Shown here piece by piece: positions 50,279 to 59,001 of a stretch of DNA of 64,000 bases. The notes below the pieces were generated by a model that saw only the letters and a list, made by a program, of their open reading frames with translations, did no database searches and was not told where the DNA came from. The stretch is from Leptospira venezuelensis (GTDB lineage Bacteria; Spirochaetota; Leptospiria; Leptospirales; Leptospiraceae), in assembly GCF_002150035.1 (NCBI RefSeq), contig NZ_NETS01000010.1:1736001-1800000 (forward strand), written 5' to 3'. The stretch's first letter is position 1, and each line of letters opens with the position of its first letter. The position numbers were made by a program, and so were the translations under genes.

Positions 50279-51712
50279 ATGTTTCATTTAAAAATTAGAA
50301 ATTTAGGAGTTTGTTTATTACTAATTCCTTTTTTAGGATCCTGCGATGCTCCGGAGTATATTACTCCTTATGAGAAGCTTGCTCTTTTGCGACCTGTAGA
50401 AGTTTTTAATACTTCGCAACTTTTGTCAGTGTCCAAAGAAGATTATAGTGATAATACATATGGACTGATCACTGCATCCACTTTAGAATCTTGGAGATCG
50501 AATTGGGCGGCAAATCATCCTGCTGCGATTAGTGGAAGATTGATCATCTTTCAGATTAGCGGAGGAACACTTTCCGGTTCGTATATAAGACCTGAGACTG
50601 GGGTGAGAGTGTATGGGATCACGGCAACTTCTACCGATTACACTTTTTTTGGTCAGACTAGATTTAATGGTCTACTCGATACTGAGACAATCGTTCCGGA
50701 AGGGAAGAATATAGATGCATTCTTAAAACGTTTTGGAGTGAATCCTGCAACGGATCTAATCGTGTTTGCTCAGGATATTCCTTCGGATGGGAATCTGATG
50801 ATGACTCTTCGTTCCTGGTACACATTGTATTATTGGGGAGTGGAAAAAACTCATCTTGCAGTTTTGAATGGAGCGGTTTCTACTAAGATCGCTTCTTCTC
50901 AACTTACTGGTGGATCTTCTTATACAGTTCCTACAACTAGCGGAGCTGGCACTGTTGGAAACTTATACAGAGATCATACGATCTTACAGGCAACACTCGC
51001 GGACATTTTTAATGCAGTCCAAGGTATTACGAATCCTACATTTGAAGGCTCCACTCCTGCACCTGCAGGTGGAAGTTTCATCTTAGATGCAAGAGCTCCT
51101 ACGGAATATGATGGAAGTGGATCCACTGTTGGACCTTCTAATTATACATGCGCGGATACTCCAAGTTGTTACACTTCTTTCGAAGGCCATATTAAGGGTG
51201 CAAAAAACATTTGGTTCACGAATTTCATCAATGCAAATAAAGAGTTCCTGCCAAAATCGGATCTCCAAAATTTACTCGCATCGAACGGATATACGGAAGG
51301 ACAGACAATCCTTACCTATTGCAGAACTAATGTAAGATCTTCTATCACAGGATTTGCAACTCTTGCGATCCTTGGATATCCCACCAGATTTTATGACGGT
51401 TCTTGGGTAGAATGGGGATCTCTCGCTTACGATACGAATGGAAATTGGTCCAATCTAAGCGCAGTATCTGCATGGAGAACGGACCGTTCTACAGTTACTG
51501 AATCGATTACGTATAACGTGGGAAAATCCGGTATAGACGCATCCAATATTTCTAATTTAGGAACTTATTTCACACCTGAACGCAGCTTTGCGAAAGGTAC
51601 AAATGATGTCATAAAGCAAGATAAGAAATATCTTTCAGGTTCTGCTTCTTCCGGTGGCGGAGGAGGCGGTAGTTCAGGAGGAGGTGGAGGAGGAAATCCT
51701 TGCGGAGGGTAA
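50279..51712 (+). CDS. Rhodanese-domain lipoprotein B
   Basis: 477 residues. The lipoprotein signal ends PFLGSCDAP. Domain 1 (DNTYGLITASTLESWRSNWA, LIVFAQDIPSDGN) has no active Cys. Domain 2 (GSFILDARAPTEYDG, FEGHIKGAKNIWFTNFIN) carries C348-RTNVRSS and the canonical end YDGSWVEWGSL of thiosulfate sulfurtransferases. The tail is a Gly/Ser-rich run of about 20 residues ending NPCGG, with an extra Cys at its tip that could bind metal or thiol. It is a paralogue of the lipoprotein at 47277. The stop overlaps the cytochrome gene start by 13 bp. Confidence 0.82.
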   Translation: MFHLKIRNLGVCLLLIPFLGSCDAPEYITPYEKLALLRPVEVFNTSQLLSVSKEDYSDNTYGLITASTLESWRSNWAANHPAAISGRLIIFQISGGTLSGSYIRPETGVRVYGITATSTDYTFFGQTRFNGLLDTETIVPEGKNIDAFLKRFGVNPATDLIVFAQDIPSDGNLMMTLRSWYTLYYWGVEKTHLAVLNGAVSTKIASSQLTGGSSYTVPTTSGAGTVGNLYRDHTILQATLADIFNAVQGITNPTFEGSTPAPAGGSFILDARAPTEYDGSGSTVGPSNYTCADTPSCYTSFEGHIKGAKNIWFTNFINANKEFLPKSDLQNLLASNGYTEGQTILTYCRTNVRSSITGFATLAILGYPTRFYDGSWVEWGSLAYDTNGNWSNLSAVSAWRTDRSTVTESITYNVGKSGIDASNISNLGTYFTPERSFAKGTNDVIKQDKKYLSGSASSGGGGGGSSGGGGGGNPCGG

Positions 51713-52884
51713 TATCCTCACTCTTCTTTGTCGCAATCATTGCGGCAGCCTTCTTCTTATTATTTTGTAAAGAAGAAGGGTTTCACCAGAGGCATTGGGC
51801 ATTCCCCCTCGAATCCCAAGGCTCGATTACAGTAGATCCGAACCCGGCCTCTTGCGGGAGCTGCCATTTACAACAGTTCGTTTCCTGGAAGTCGACTCTT
51901 CACTCCCGGGCCGTTGGCCCGGGCTTTCTTTGGCAATTGCCTCGGATTGGAAAACATGGATCCGAAAATTGTATGAACTGCCATGGCCCAAATCCGGAAG
52001 CTAAAACATTATTACTCTCTCGTTTAGGCTGGGGAGAAGTCTCCGATTCTTCTTGGAAACCAGGCTCTGAAGAAAATGGGATACAATGTGCAAGTTGTCA
52101 TCTCCGAAAAGGAAAAGTGTACGGGCCATATCCAAAAGATGGGAATAAGAATAGAATATTCCAAAATTCAAATATTCCACATGAAGGTTTTATTCCTCAA
52201 AAAGAATTCGAAGAATCCGAATTTTGTAAGACCTGTCACCAATCCCCTGAGACTGCAAAACAGTTAAACGGAAAGTTCCTTATGGATACGTATGGGCAAT
52301 GGAGAAGATCTGAATTTTCAAGATCTAATGTGCAATGCCAGAACTGCCATATGCCTGACAGAAAACATGAATGGAAAGGTATCTCTGATCCTGAAATGGT
52401 AAAGCGGGGAGTCCAAACAAACTTGCAAGTATTGTTAAAAGAAGAAGGCGCCGAAATTATTGCAGAACTGAAAAACTCGGGTGTAGGGCATTCTTTCCCA
52501 AGCTATTCCGTTCCAAAAGTATACTTGGAAGTTTGGGTAAAATACGTTTCTGGACGAAAAAGAAAAATTTCAGAAAAAACTCTTGGCTGGATGTTGGACC
52601 TGGAATTGCAAAAAGAGATTTTTGATACCAGACTTTCTCCTGGAGAATCAGCTTTTCTTAATATAAACTTATCCAAGGAAGAATTTTCTAAGCTAAAACG
52701 AGTCGAGTTTATCGTAATAGTAGATCCGAAAGAATATTATAAAAGAATGTTCCAAGACAATTGGAATTACAAAGATACATTTCGGGAAGATATAAAACCT
52801 TGGGTTCTGCCAAATTTAAAAAAAGCTATAGAAGAGGCGAATTCGGCAAAATATGAACTATCCAGACTGGAATGGAAAATGTAG
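51700..52884 (+). CDS. Pentaheme cytochrome c, paralogue of the 41297 protein
   Basis: 394 residues from TTG 51700, the only in-frame initiator before the signal (SLFFVAIIAAAFFLLFCKEE, lipobox LLFC). Five CxxCH motifs: SCGSCH, NCMNCH, QCASCH, FCKTCH, QCQNCH. A C-terminal beta domain follows (AELKNSGVGHSFPSYSVPKVYLEVWV). Order and spacing match the pentaheme protein at 41297: each has a W-K-(S/T)-x-x-H after site 1 and (H/M)-P/G after the last. Probably an envelope electron acceptor for the rhodanese reaction. The 13-bp overlap with rhodanese B points to coupled translation. Confidence 0.85.
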   Translation: MRRVISSLFFVAIIAAAFFLLFCKEEGFHQRHWAFPLESQGSITVDPNPASCGSCHLQQFVSWKSTLHSRAVGPGFLWQLPRIGKHGSENCMNCHGPNPEAKTLLLSRLGWGEVSDSSWKPGSEENGIQCASCHLRKGKVYGPYPKDGNKNRIFQNSNIPHEGFIPQKEFEESEFCKTCHQSPETAKQLNGKFLMDTYGQWRRSEFSRSNVQCQNCHMPDRKHEWKGISDPEMVKRGVQTNLQVLLKEEGAEIIAELKNSGVGHSFPSYSVPKVYLEVWVKYVSGRKRKISEKTLGWMLDLELQKEIFDTRLSPGESAFLNINLSKEEFSKLKRVEFIVIVDPKEYYKRMFQDNWNYKDTFREDIKPWVLPNLKKAIEEANSAKYELSRLEWKM

Positions 52885-52953
52885 GAATTCCAACATCATA
52901 ACCGAGAAATAATTAACTTGCAAAGGATGAATTTTTATGCTAATGCCTTTGGG

Positions 52954-53019
52954 GTACCACCGCACCGGCCCCCACCCTAAGCGGGCGGGGCAAACTTCTT
53001 CACACGTAGGAGCTCCTAC
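52954..53019. repeat. GC-rich intergenic element with palindromes
   Basis: An imperfect GC hairpin (GCCCCCACCC to GGGCGGGGC, roughly 52967-52991) is followed by the perfect palindrome GTAGGAGCTCCTAC (53006-53019). GC content is far above the flanks. Sequences of the form GTAGGA-N-TCCTAC are common between genes in this genus, so a dispersed repeat is likely. It lies between the pentaheme gene and the gene at 53098. Confidence 0.5.
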
Positions 53020-53097
53020 AATGTCTCTTTATTCCACGCTCGAAATCATAAAAAACAATTTCCCTTTCCGCGAAGTTTTCCCAAACTCACCCTGAGT

Positions 53098-53853
53098 ATG
53101 GCATCTCTATTAGAAGAACCAGAATTTCCAAAATTGATAAGTGCTTATAGAGAAGCCTTAAAGAGAAGATATTCCAAAAACAATCTCTCTCAATATCCTA
53201 AGTTTTCATCTATTTCAGAAGAGAAAGTGGATCTTCTTGTGCGTTACTTTCTAGAACTATTATATCCTGAATACGAGGGCAGAAGGAAATTAGACGGAGC
53301 GTTTGAATCTTTAGCCGGATTTGTACATTCTCCCCCAAAAGTATTCGGACTTTTAGGCTCATTGAGTATGGCAGTATTCAAGTTGGGTCGCCATTTAAAA
53401 TCTGCATTCCAAGCTGGATTTGCAGCATTACACTCTTACGTAACGGCTCACCGATTCGAAGAGATTATGTTTTCGAAGGCAAAAGAATTATTAAAAGAAG
53501 GGAAGGATCTACAAAACAAATCGCACTTTGATCAGGTGCTTGCTTCCGTTTCCAAAAAAGACGCCGATGAATTCAGGAAAGATATCTTAAAACTATTTGC
53601 GACACTTTCTGATAAGGAACTTCTTTCTAAAATTAAACAACTCATGGATGTAGTTGTTAAAACAATGAAATCCAAACCTAAAACTTATACTCCTGAAGAA
53701 GTAGAAGGTATTATGTTGGGTGCCGGAATTCTCACAAAAGGAGAAGAATTATTTTCTGGAATGACTCGCGAAGAAATGGATTTGATTTTAGAGGCGATCG
53801 ACCAAGTGGAGAAGGATGCGTTTGAAGAAGCGATTGCTTCCGTAGTTAAATAA
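53098..53853 (+). CDS. Cytoplasmic helical protein of unknown function
   Basis: 251 residues without signal or membrane segments, and with no Cys. It is rich in Lys, Glu, Leu and Phe and appears all-helical: EKVDLLVRYFLELLYPEYEG, GLLGSLSMAVFKLGRHLKSAFQAGFAALHSYV, SDKELLSKIKQLMDVVVKTM. The middle stretch is amphipathic and might bind a membrane. I recognise no family. Only 3 bp separate its stop from the 3' end of the convergent tRNA gene. Confidence 0.6.
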   Translation: MASLLEEPEFPKLISAYREALKRRYSKNNLSQYPKFSSISEEKVDLLVRYFLELLYPEYEGRRKLDGAFESLAGFVHSPPKVFGLLGSLSMAVFKLGRHLKSAFQAGFAALHSYVTAHRFEEIMFSKAKELLKEGKDLQNKSHFDQVLASVSKKDADEFRKDILKLFATLSDKELLSKIKQLMDVVVKTMKSKPKTYTPEEVEGIMLGAGILTKGEELFSGMTREEMDLILEAIDQVEKDAFEEAIASVVK

Positions 53854-53856
53854 CCC

Positions 53857-53940
53857 TGCCGACGGTCGGAGTCGAACCGACACGAGGTTGCCCTCGCTGG
53901 ATTTTGAATCCAGTGCGTCTACCAATTCCACCACATCGGC
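53857..53940 (-). tRNA. tRNA-Leu (anticodon CAA)
   Basis: On the minus strand GCCGATG pairs with CGTCGGC (one G-T pair), with discriminator A. The D-arm has GTGGAATTGGTAGAC, the anticodon arm is CTGGA-TTCAAAA-TCCAG with CAA, and a class II variable arm GCGAGGGCAACCTCGT and T-arm TCGG-TTCGACT-CCGA follow. 84 nt; CCA is not encoded. The loop base after the anticodon is A as expected. Confidence 0.95.
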
Positions 53941-53963
53941 GGGTTTTATAATTCCTTATTGGA

Positions 53964-54368
53964 TCAGGAATCGAGTTCGATGTATTTGCCCTTACCGCGG
54001 GCAACGATTTTACCGATCTCGTTCTCAATTTCGGCTCTGTTTTCGATCACTTTTTTGTTCTTTTTAACGAACCAGCCACGTAAATGCAGAGGTTGATTTA
54101 CTTGTGCAGGTTGTAAGAAACGGATCGTCAACTCGCCAGTTGTTGTTTTAAAATTCATCGCCTCGTTGATTTTGGCCATGATTTCGTCCAAAATAGTGGC
54201 GATGATTCCGGGATGGATCACGTCCGGAGACCCTTGGAACTTTTCAGGAACCGTGTAGTCGCCGTAAGCGGTTTTAGTGTCCTCATCAAAGGTGATCTTT
54301 AACTGAAGACCGTCCGGATTGTCAGGACTAGACCCGAAGCTCAGGTTTTCCCGAACCGTTGATTTCAT
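53964..54368 (-). CDS. Hotdog-fold thioesterase-like protein
   Basis: ATG 54368 (MKSTVREN) is preferred to 54392, where the extra residues look like leader. About 134 residues. A PaaI-like core holds YGDYTVPEKFQGSPDVIHPGIIATILDEIMAKI, with the HPG...LD(E) pattern where the catalytic Asp/Glu of acyl-CoA hotdog enzymes sits, and TGELTIRFLQPAQVNQPLHLRGW. It probably hydrolyses an acyl-CoA or acts in lipid clean-up. The gene lies just upstream (on its strand) of tRNA-Leu. Confidence 0.75.
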   Translation of the reverse strand: MKSTVRENLSFGSSPDNPDGLQLKITFDEDTKTAYGDYTVPEKFQGSPDVIHPGIIATILDEIMAKINEAMNFKTTTGELTIRFLQPAQVNQPLHLRGWFVKKNKKVIENRAEIENEIGKIVARGKGKYIELDS

Positions 54369-54478
54369 ATATGTCAAGTTATTACTTAACATTCATGGTG
54401 TCAATCCGAAAAAGCTACTGATTGCTGTTTAAGAACGACGTAATGTTCTGTCGAAAATAATAGGTAAGAATCTTCTAG

Positions 54479-56512
54479 ATGACTGCACTTCTTTTATTAT
54501 TAGGACTTCTTTCTGCGGGAGCAGGAGCTTATACTTTATTCAGAGATCCGAATAGATCGTCTGGAAGTTCTGCGCCTTCTCCGGGTGGTGGAGGTTCCAG
54601 TGGAGGAGGTGGTCCTGGGTCTGGCGGAGGTGGAGGAGCTGGAACTCCTTCGGCAGCGGATCGAGGAAAATTAGTAAATGTTGGAGACCAAGATTCTAGC
54701 CCTTCTTCATCTTCGTCTGCTCCGCAAAAAGCTTCCGGACAACCAGGAGCGGAGAAGCCTAAGGAAGAGTGGAGTCCTCCTTCTCCTGGTGAAGAAAAAC
54801 CTAATTATCCCGGATTAAAGAAGAAGGAAAAATTACAACTTCCTCATGCAACAGATGACATCATTCGAAATAACTCTCGTTATGCGCATCATCGAAGGCC
54901 GCTTTTACATTCAGAAGCATTAGTAGATAAAGAAAACTTCTTAGCTGCGTTGGAGATCTTAAAGAGAACTAACGCTAGAATTCCTGATTCGGATATTAAT
55001 GAAAAAATTGATAATAATATCCAAGCAATCGAGGATCATATTAATTCTCCTCCAGAGGAAGATACATATACTCCTGACGATCCAAATTATACAGGACCTC
55101 CTATTCCATTGGGAGACTTGGTCAAGGCGATCAAGGATATCAGCCAAGCTCTTGGGAACAGTATGTCCCAAGGATTTTCTAATCCGATCCAGATCCAAGC
55201 TCCTCCAGGAACAGAAGCACCTAAACTTCCAGCGGAACTTCCTCCTGGCCCAGTATCTTATCAAATTATTTCTTATGCTCCTTCTTCGGGGCCAATGCCT
55301 CCTCCTCCGCCAGGTGCGCCTATTTCTTATAATGCTGGTGTTCCTTCACCTCCAGGTGGCTTTCCTTCTGGTCCAGGAGGTTCTCCACCAGGCGGTGCAT
55401 CTCCAGGTGAGGGACCGGGTTCTGTAGGTCCGGAAGATTTTGCTCCTTCTGAACCTTCTCCAAAACCTAAAGATCCCGCACATTTAGATCCGAATGAGAT
55501 GGATCTTCCGGAAGATACATTCTTTTCGGACGAATGGGATAAATTTAAGGACCTTCCTCTTGTTGATAGGAGAACAGGAGAAGATCGCCGTGCCGGCGAA
55601 GACCGAAGAGGAGGAGAAGGCTCTCGTAAAGACAGAAGGGGAGAAGACGACAGAAGGAAGGAAGATCTTTTCAAAGAGAGAGATGATTATCTCAAGAAGA
55701 AGGCGGAAGAAAAACGCCAAGAAAGAGAAGAGCAAGCATTAGAAGAACCTTTACCTCAAGACTGGCCAAAACCTGAATATCCTCTTTCGGATCAGATCCC
55801 AGGTTATGCTTCACCTGTTCTTCCTCAGATAGATCTAGTTCCGATCCGTTTACCTGATCCGGAAGATAAAGTTTTAAGAGGTGAACCTGAAGGATCTCCT
55901 CAAGGAGCACCCGCGCCAACTCCAAGTGGAGAAGCGGCCCCTGCGCCAGGTCCATTAGAATTACCTAAAATAGATCTTCCTGATCCTGTAGATGAAACAA
56001 AACACGAAGAATATACACCTGAAATTCCTCCGCTCGCGGGACCAGGTGCTCCGGCTCCGGCGGGTTCTTCTCCTTCTCCAGTTCCAAATGCAGAAGACGC
56101 TCCTGAAATAGAAGTTCTAGATGGAGGTCTTGAACCTTTAGACCAGGATAAGCCTGAAAGTTCAAGCGGTGGAGGGGACGACGAGCCTAAGATGATCCAT
56201 GGTATTCTGGAGTTAAAACCTCCGGAAGTGGACGATGCTCCTTTCTTAACATTGACTTATGATTTTGGGAAGATACCGCACTCTTTCAAACTTTCCAAGA
56301 ATTACAGTATTATGGAATACTCATATTATAAGTATAAACCTATGCTGATCAAGGCCCAAGAATTTGCTCGACGCAAAATGTTGAAGAACGCTTTGAACTA
56401 TTATCGTGTGATCAAATCGCAAAACATTCCGCCTGAACTCAGGAAGATGATAAATCGGAATATCAAGGACATCACTGAGTTCATGGAAAAATATCTTATG
56501 GCTAAAGGGTAG
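54479..56512 (+). CDS. Large Pro/Gly-rich protein with two related helical end modules
   Basis: 677 residues. One N-terminal membrane segment (LLLLLGLLSAGAGAYTLF) is followed by long Gly/Ser/Pro linkers. A helical module near residues 135-180 reads KENFLAALEILKRTNARIPDSDINEKIDNNIQAIEDHI. At the C-terminus (about 620-675) a matching one reads AQEFARRKMLKNALNYYRVIKSQNIPPELRKMINRNIKDITEFMEKYL, with the same 'F..AL..(Y/L)....IP...I...I..NI..I...I' frame. Between them is a basic/acidic repeat region (DRRTGEDRRAGEDRRGGE). No enzyme motif; a tethered scaffold spanning the envelope is plausible. Confidence 0.7.
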   Translation: MTALLLLLGLLSAGAGAYTLFRDPNRSSGSSAPSPGGGGSSGGGGPGSGGGGGAGTPSAADRGKLVNVGDQDSSPSSSSSAPQKASGQPGAEKPKEEWSPPSPGEEKPNYPGLKKKEKLQLPHATDDIIRNNSRYAHHRRPLLHSEALVDKENFLAALEILKRTNARIPDSDINEKIDNNIQAIEDHINSPPEEDTYTPDDPNYTGPPIPLGDLVKAIKDISQALGNSMSQGFSNPIQIQAPPGTEAPKLPAELPPGPVSYQIISYAPSSGPMPPPPPGAPISYNAGVPSPPGGFPSGPGGSPPGGASPGEGPGSVGPEDFAPSEPSPKPKDPAHLDPNEMDLPEDTFFSDEWDKFKDLPLVDRRTGEDRRAGEDRRGGEGSRKDRRGEDDRRKEDLFKERDDYLKKKAEEKRQEREEQALEEPLPQDWPKPEYPLSDQIPGYASPVLPQIDLVPIRLPDPEDKVLRGEPEGSPQGAPAPTPSGEAAPAPGPLELPKIDLPDPVDETKHEEYTPEIPPLAGPGAPAPAGSSPSPVPNAEDAPEIEVLDGGLEPLDQDKPESSSGGGDDEPKMIHGILELKPPEVDDAPFLTLTYDFGKIPHSFKLSKNYSIMEYSYYKYKPMLIKAQEFARRKMLKNALNYYRVIKSQNIPPELRKMINRNIKDITEFMEKYLMAKG

Positions 56513-56534
56513 TAAAGAGACGCAGAGGTTTTCT

Positions 56535-56623
56535 CACGCAGAGCCGCTAAGTCGCAGAGGGTTTTAAATATGATAGGAACTCTTGAGTCCTGATTCCTCT
56601 CTGCGACTCGGCGCCTCTGCGTG
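56535..56623. repeat. Imperfect inverted repeat of the 'CRCRSAG' type
   Basis: Left arm 56535-56561 and right arm 56596-56623 pair over 27 bases with a few mismatches around a 34-nt loop; both contain CACGCAGAG and AGTCGCAGAG. Shorter related pieces flank it (GACGCAGAGG at 56519, CTCCGCGCCTCCGAG at 56634). It resembles the element at 63232-63338. The rest of the 56513-56779 gap holds the PerR-like box. Confidence 0.6.
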
Positions 56624-56747
56624 CTATATTGTTCTCCGCGCCTCCGAGTGAGCCCGTAGTCTGAAATTCTGACAGAAAAAGTGATTTAGAAAAAAAATCC
56701 TGGAATTTCTTAAAAAAGAAAAACTGCTTTCCATCCTGACTGTCTAA

Positions 56748-56766
56748 ATTTAGAATGATTCTAAAT
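56748..56766. promoter_or_regulatory. PerR/Fur-type operator before the peroxiredoxin gene
   Basis: ATTTAGAATGATTCTAAAT, a perfect 9-1-9 palindrome. It matches the PerR box layout (TTAxAATnATTxTAA) with G/C at the fourth positions. The end is 13 bp before ATG 56780, so binding would block transcription of the peroxidase gene under low peroxide. Confidence 0.75.
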
Positions 56767-56779
56767 AGGAGAGAGCAAA

Positions 56780-57361
56780 ATGCCTCAAGTTACTTCACTC
56801 GCACCGGACTTTAAAGCAGAAGCCGTGATCGGCCAGCAAATCAAGGAAATCAAACTTTCCGACTATAAAGGAAAGTGGGTTGTTCTATTCTTCTGGCCCC
56901 TCGACTTCACTTTCGTTTGTCCTACTGAAATCATCGAATATGATGCAAAATTGGACGACTTCAAAAAAATCGGAGCGGAAGTTCTGGGAGTTTCCGTAGA
57001 CAGTGCTTTTACTCACCTTGCATGGAAGAACACTCCTCGTAAACAAGGCGGATTAGGAGATATCAAGTATCCTCTAATTGCAGACATAACCAAGTCAATC
57101 GCAAGAGACTATGGAGTTCTTTTAGAAGGCGGAGTGGCTTTAAGAGGAACTTTCATCATCGATCCAGCTGGAGTGATTCGTCAGTCTACTATCAATGATC
57201 TTCCTGTAGGAAGAAACATAGATGAAGCGATTCGTCTGGTAAAAGCTTTCCAATACGTGGAAAAACACGGCGAAGTTTGCCCTGCAAACTGGGACGAAGG
57301 AAAGAAAACTATGAAAGCGGATCCAGAAAAGTCCAAAGAATACTTCTCTGCGGTAAACTAA
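56780..57361 (+). CDS. Typical 2-Cys peroxiredoxin (AhpC/Prx1 type)
   Basis: 193 residues. The peroxidatic motif is DFTFVCPTEI with C47; the resolving Cys C167 is in GEVCPANWDEGKK near the C-terminus. The GGLGDIKYPLIAD and C-terminal YF segments are those of AhpC-like, robust 2-Cys enzymes. It reduces peroxides in the cytosol using a thioredoxin-type or AhpF reductant; no ahpF is adjacent. A PerR-like operator precedes the gene and an intrinsic terminator follows it. Confidence 0.93.
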   Translation: MPQVTSLAPDFKAEAVIGQQIKEIKLSDYKGKWVVLFFWPLDFTFVCPTEIIEYDAKLDDFKKIGAEVLGVSVDSAFTHLAWKNTPRKQGGLGDIKYPLIADITKSIARDYGVLLEGGVALRGTFIIDPAGVIRQSTINDLPVGRNIDEAIRLVKAFQYVEKHGEVCPANWDEGKKTMKADPEKSKEYFSAVN

Positions 57362-57375
57362 TCCATACTTTCGGA

Positions 57376-57405
57376 AATCCGGTCTTAGGGCCGGATTCTC
57401 CTTTC
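57376..57405 (+). terminator. Terminator after the peroxiredoxin gene
   Basis: AATCCGG (57376-57382), loop TCTTAGGG, CCGGATT (57391-57397), then CTCCTTTCT. A 7-bp stem with a moderate pyrimidine tail. Confidence 0.65.
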
Positions 57406-57541
57406 TAATTTCTCCTGGTCACACACCCATTCCCTTAAAATCTTGCTATTATAGCCCTCATTCGGGCAAAACTCGCACTTAGGACTCTGGAAAAGGTTGC
57501 GTAAAATCTTTCTAAAGTCTAAGATATGGGAGAAGAATATT

Positions 57542-58954
57542 ATGGCACAAGCACTTGAGATCATTTCCGACGAAGATAGATATTATCGTGCGGATAATTT
57601 TCCCAAAGGACTTACACGCAAAGTGGTGGAGTCCATCTCCCATATTAAAAATGAGCCTGCTTGGCTTACTGAATTCCGCCTAGAAGCATTTAAAGTTTAT
57701 GAAAGTAAACCTATGCCTGGTTGGGGATTTTTTCCTAACTTCAAAGTGGATATAGACGAGTATGTGCATTATATAGGCGCAAATCATAAGAAGAAAAAAT
57801 CCTGGGACGAGGTGGATCCTGAAGTATTAAAAAGTTTTGAAAGACTTGGGATTCCCGAACATGAAAGAAAATACCTGGCTGGTATCGAAGCCATGGAAGA
57901 TTCAGAGACTGTTTACGCTAACGTCAAAAAAGAACTTACCGATTTAGGAATTATTTTCTGCGATATAGATACTGCTATTCGTGAATATCCGGATATCGTT
58001 CGCAAATATATCGGAACTGTTGTTTCTATCGGAGATAATAAATTCTCTGCATTGAACTCCGCAGTTTTTTCAGGTGGATCATTCGCTTACGTTCCTAAAG
58101 GAGTGAAAACTCCTATGCCTTTACAGGCTTATTTCAAAGTAAGTGCTGCTTCTTCTGGTCAATATGAAAGAACTCTCTTGATAGCAGAAGATGGAGCAGA
58201 GTTAGAATATTCGGAAGGATGTTCTTCAGTGCAAGACAAAGGCACAAATTTCCATACTGCTGTTGTGGAGCTGATTGCTCATAAGAATTCCAAAATATTC
58301 TACACTACTATCCAGAATTGGAAAAAGAATATGTATAACTGGACAGTGAAACGTGGTCTTTGTCATGAAGCAGCTCATATCACCTGGACAGATGTGAATA
58401 TCGGTGCAAACACAATCAAGTATCCAGGAATCATATTACAAGGTGATAATTCTACAGGTGATATTCTATCCTTGGCTTTTGCAGGTTCAGGTCAGATCCA
58501 AGATACTGGCGCGAGGATTATCCACGTAGGTAAAAACACTCGCAGTAATATTTTAGCAAAAGGTGTTTCCTTGGATGGTGGGATCAACTCTTACAGAGGT
58601 TTGGTAAAATTCACCACTGGATCTTCTAACGCATATAGCCATGTGAAATGTGATGGTCTCATGATGGACGATCGCTCTCAATCTCATGCCTATCCTTATA
58701 ATGATGTGACCGGTCAGAATGGAACCTTGAACTATGAGGCGACAGTTTCTCGTATCGATGAGGACCAACTCTTCTACCTTCAATCCAGAGGACTTTCAGA
58801 AGACGATGCAAAACTTCTGATTATCAACGGTTTCTGCGAAGGTGTGACTAAACATTTGAACGTGGAATATTCCGTAGAGATGACAAGGCTTATCAGAATG
58901 ATCCTGGAAGACGGGAAAGTTATTTCCGAACATTCGGATTCTTCCGTTTCCTAA
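57542..58954 (+). CDS. sufB: Fe-S cluster assembly scaffold protein SufB
   Basis: ATG 57542 follows GGGAGAAG and is chosen over the in-frame TTG at 57497. About 470 residues. Family landmarks are SGGSFAYVPKGVKTPMPLQAYF, YSEGCSSVQDKGTNFHTAVVELIAHKNSKI, TVKRGLCHEAAHITWTDVNIGANTIKYPG and MMDDRSQSHAYPYNDV; conserved Cys and His for cluster assembly are present. SufB pairs with SufC and SufD to build iron-sulfur clusters, but neither gene is next to it here, nor is SufE or SufS. It must work with partners encoded elsewhere. Confidence 0.93.
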   Translation: MAQALEIISDEDRYYRADNFPKGLTRKVVESISHIKNEPAWLTEFRLEAFKVYESKPMPGWGFFPNFKVDIDEYVHYIGANHKKKKSWDEVDPEVLKSFERLGIPEHERKYLAGIEAMEDSETVYANVKKELTDLGIIFCDIDTAIREYPDIVRKYIGTVVSIGDNKFSALNSAVFSGGSFAYVPKGVKTPMPLQAYFKVSAASSGQYERTLLIAEDGAELEYSEGCSSVQDKGTNFHTAVVELIAHKNSKIFYTTIQNWKKNMYNWTVKRGLCHEAAHITWTDVNIGANTIKYPGIILQGDNSTGDILSLAFAGSGQIQDTGARIIHVGKNTRSNILAKGVSLDGGINSYRGLVKFTTGSSNAYSHVKCDGLMMDDRSQSHAYPYNDVTGQNGTLNYEATVSRIDEDQLFYLQSRGLSEDDAKLLIINGFCEGVTKHLNVEYSVEMTRLIRMILEDGKVISEHSDSSVS

Positions 58955-59001
58955 CTGGAAAAAAGCTGGCATTCCTTTTAAAATCCGGTCATACAAATCA
59001 T

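Noticed and set aside
53964..54392. Start of the thioesterase at 54392
   Set aside because: The extra residues MLSNNLTY do not fit the family start, and ATG 54368 gives a normal N-terminus.
54959..56165. Several long open frames on both strands within the Pro/Gly-rich gene
   Set aside because: They are shadows caused by the biased codon composition of the gene at 54479-56512; their proteins lack signals, motifs and ribosome sites.
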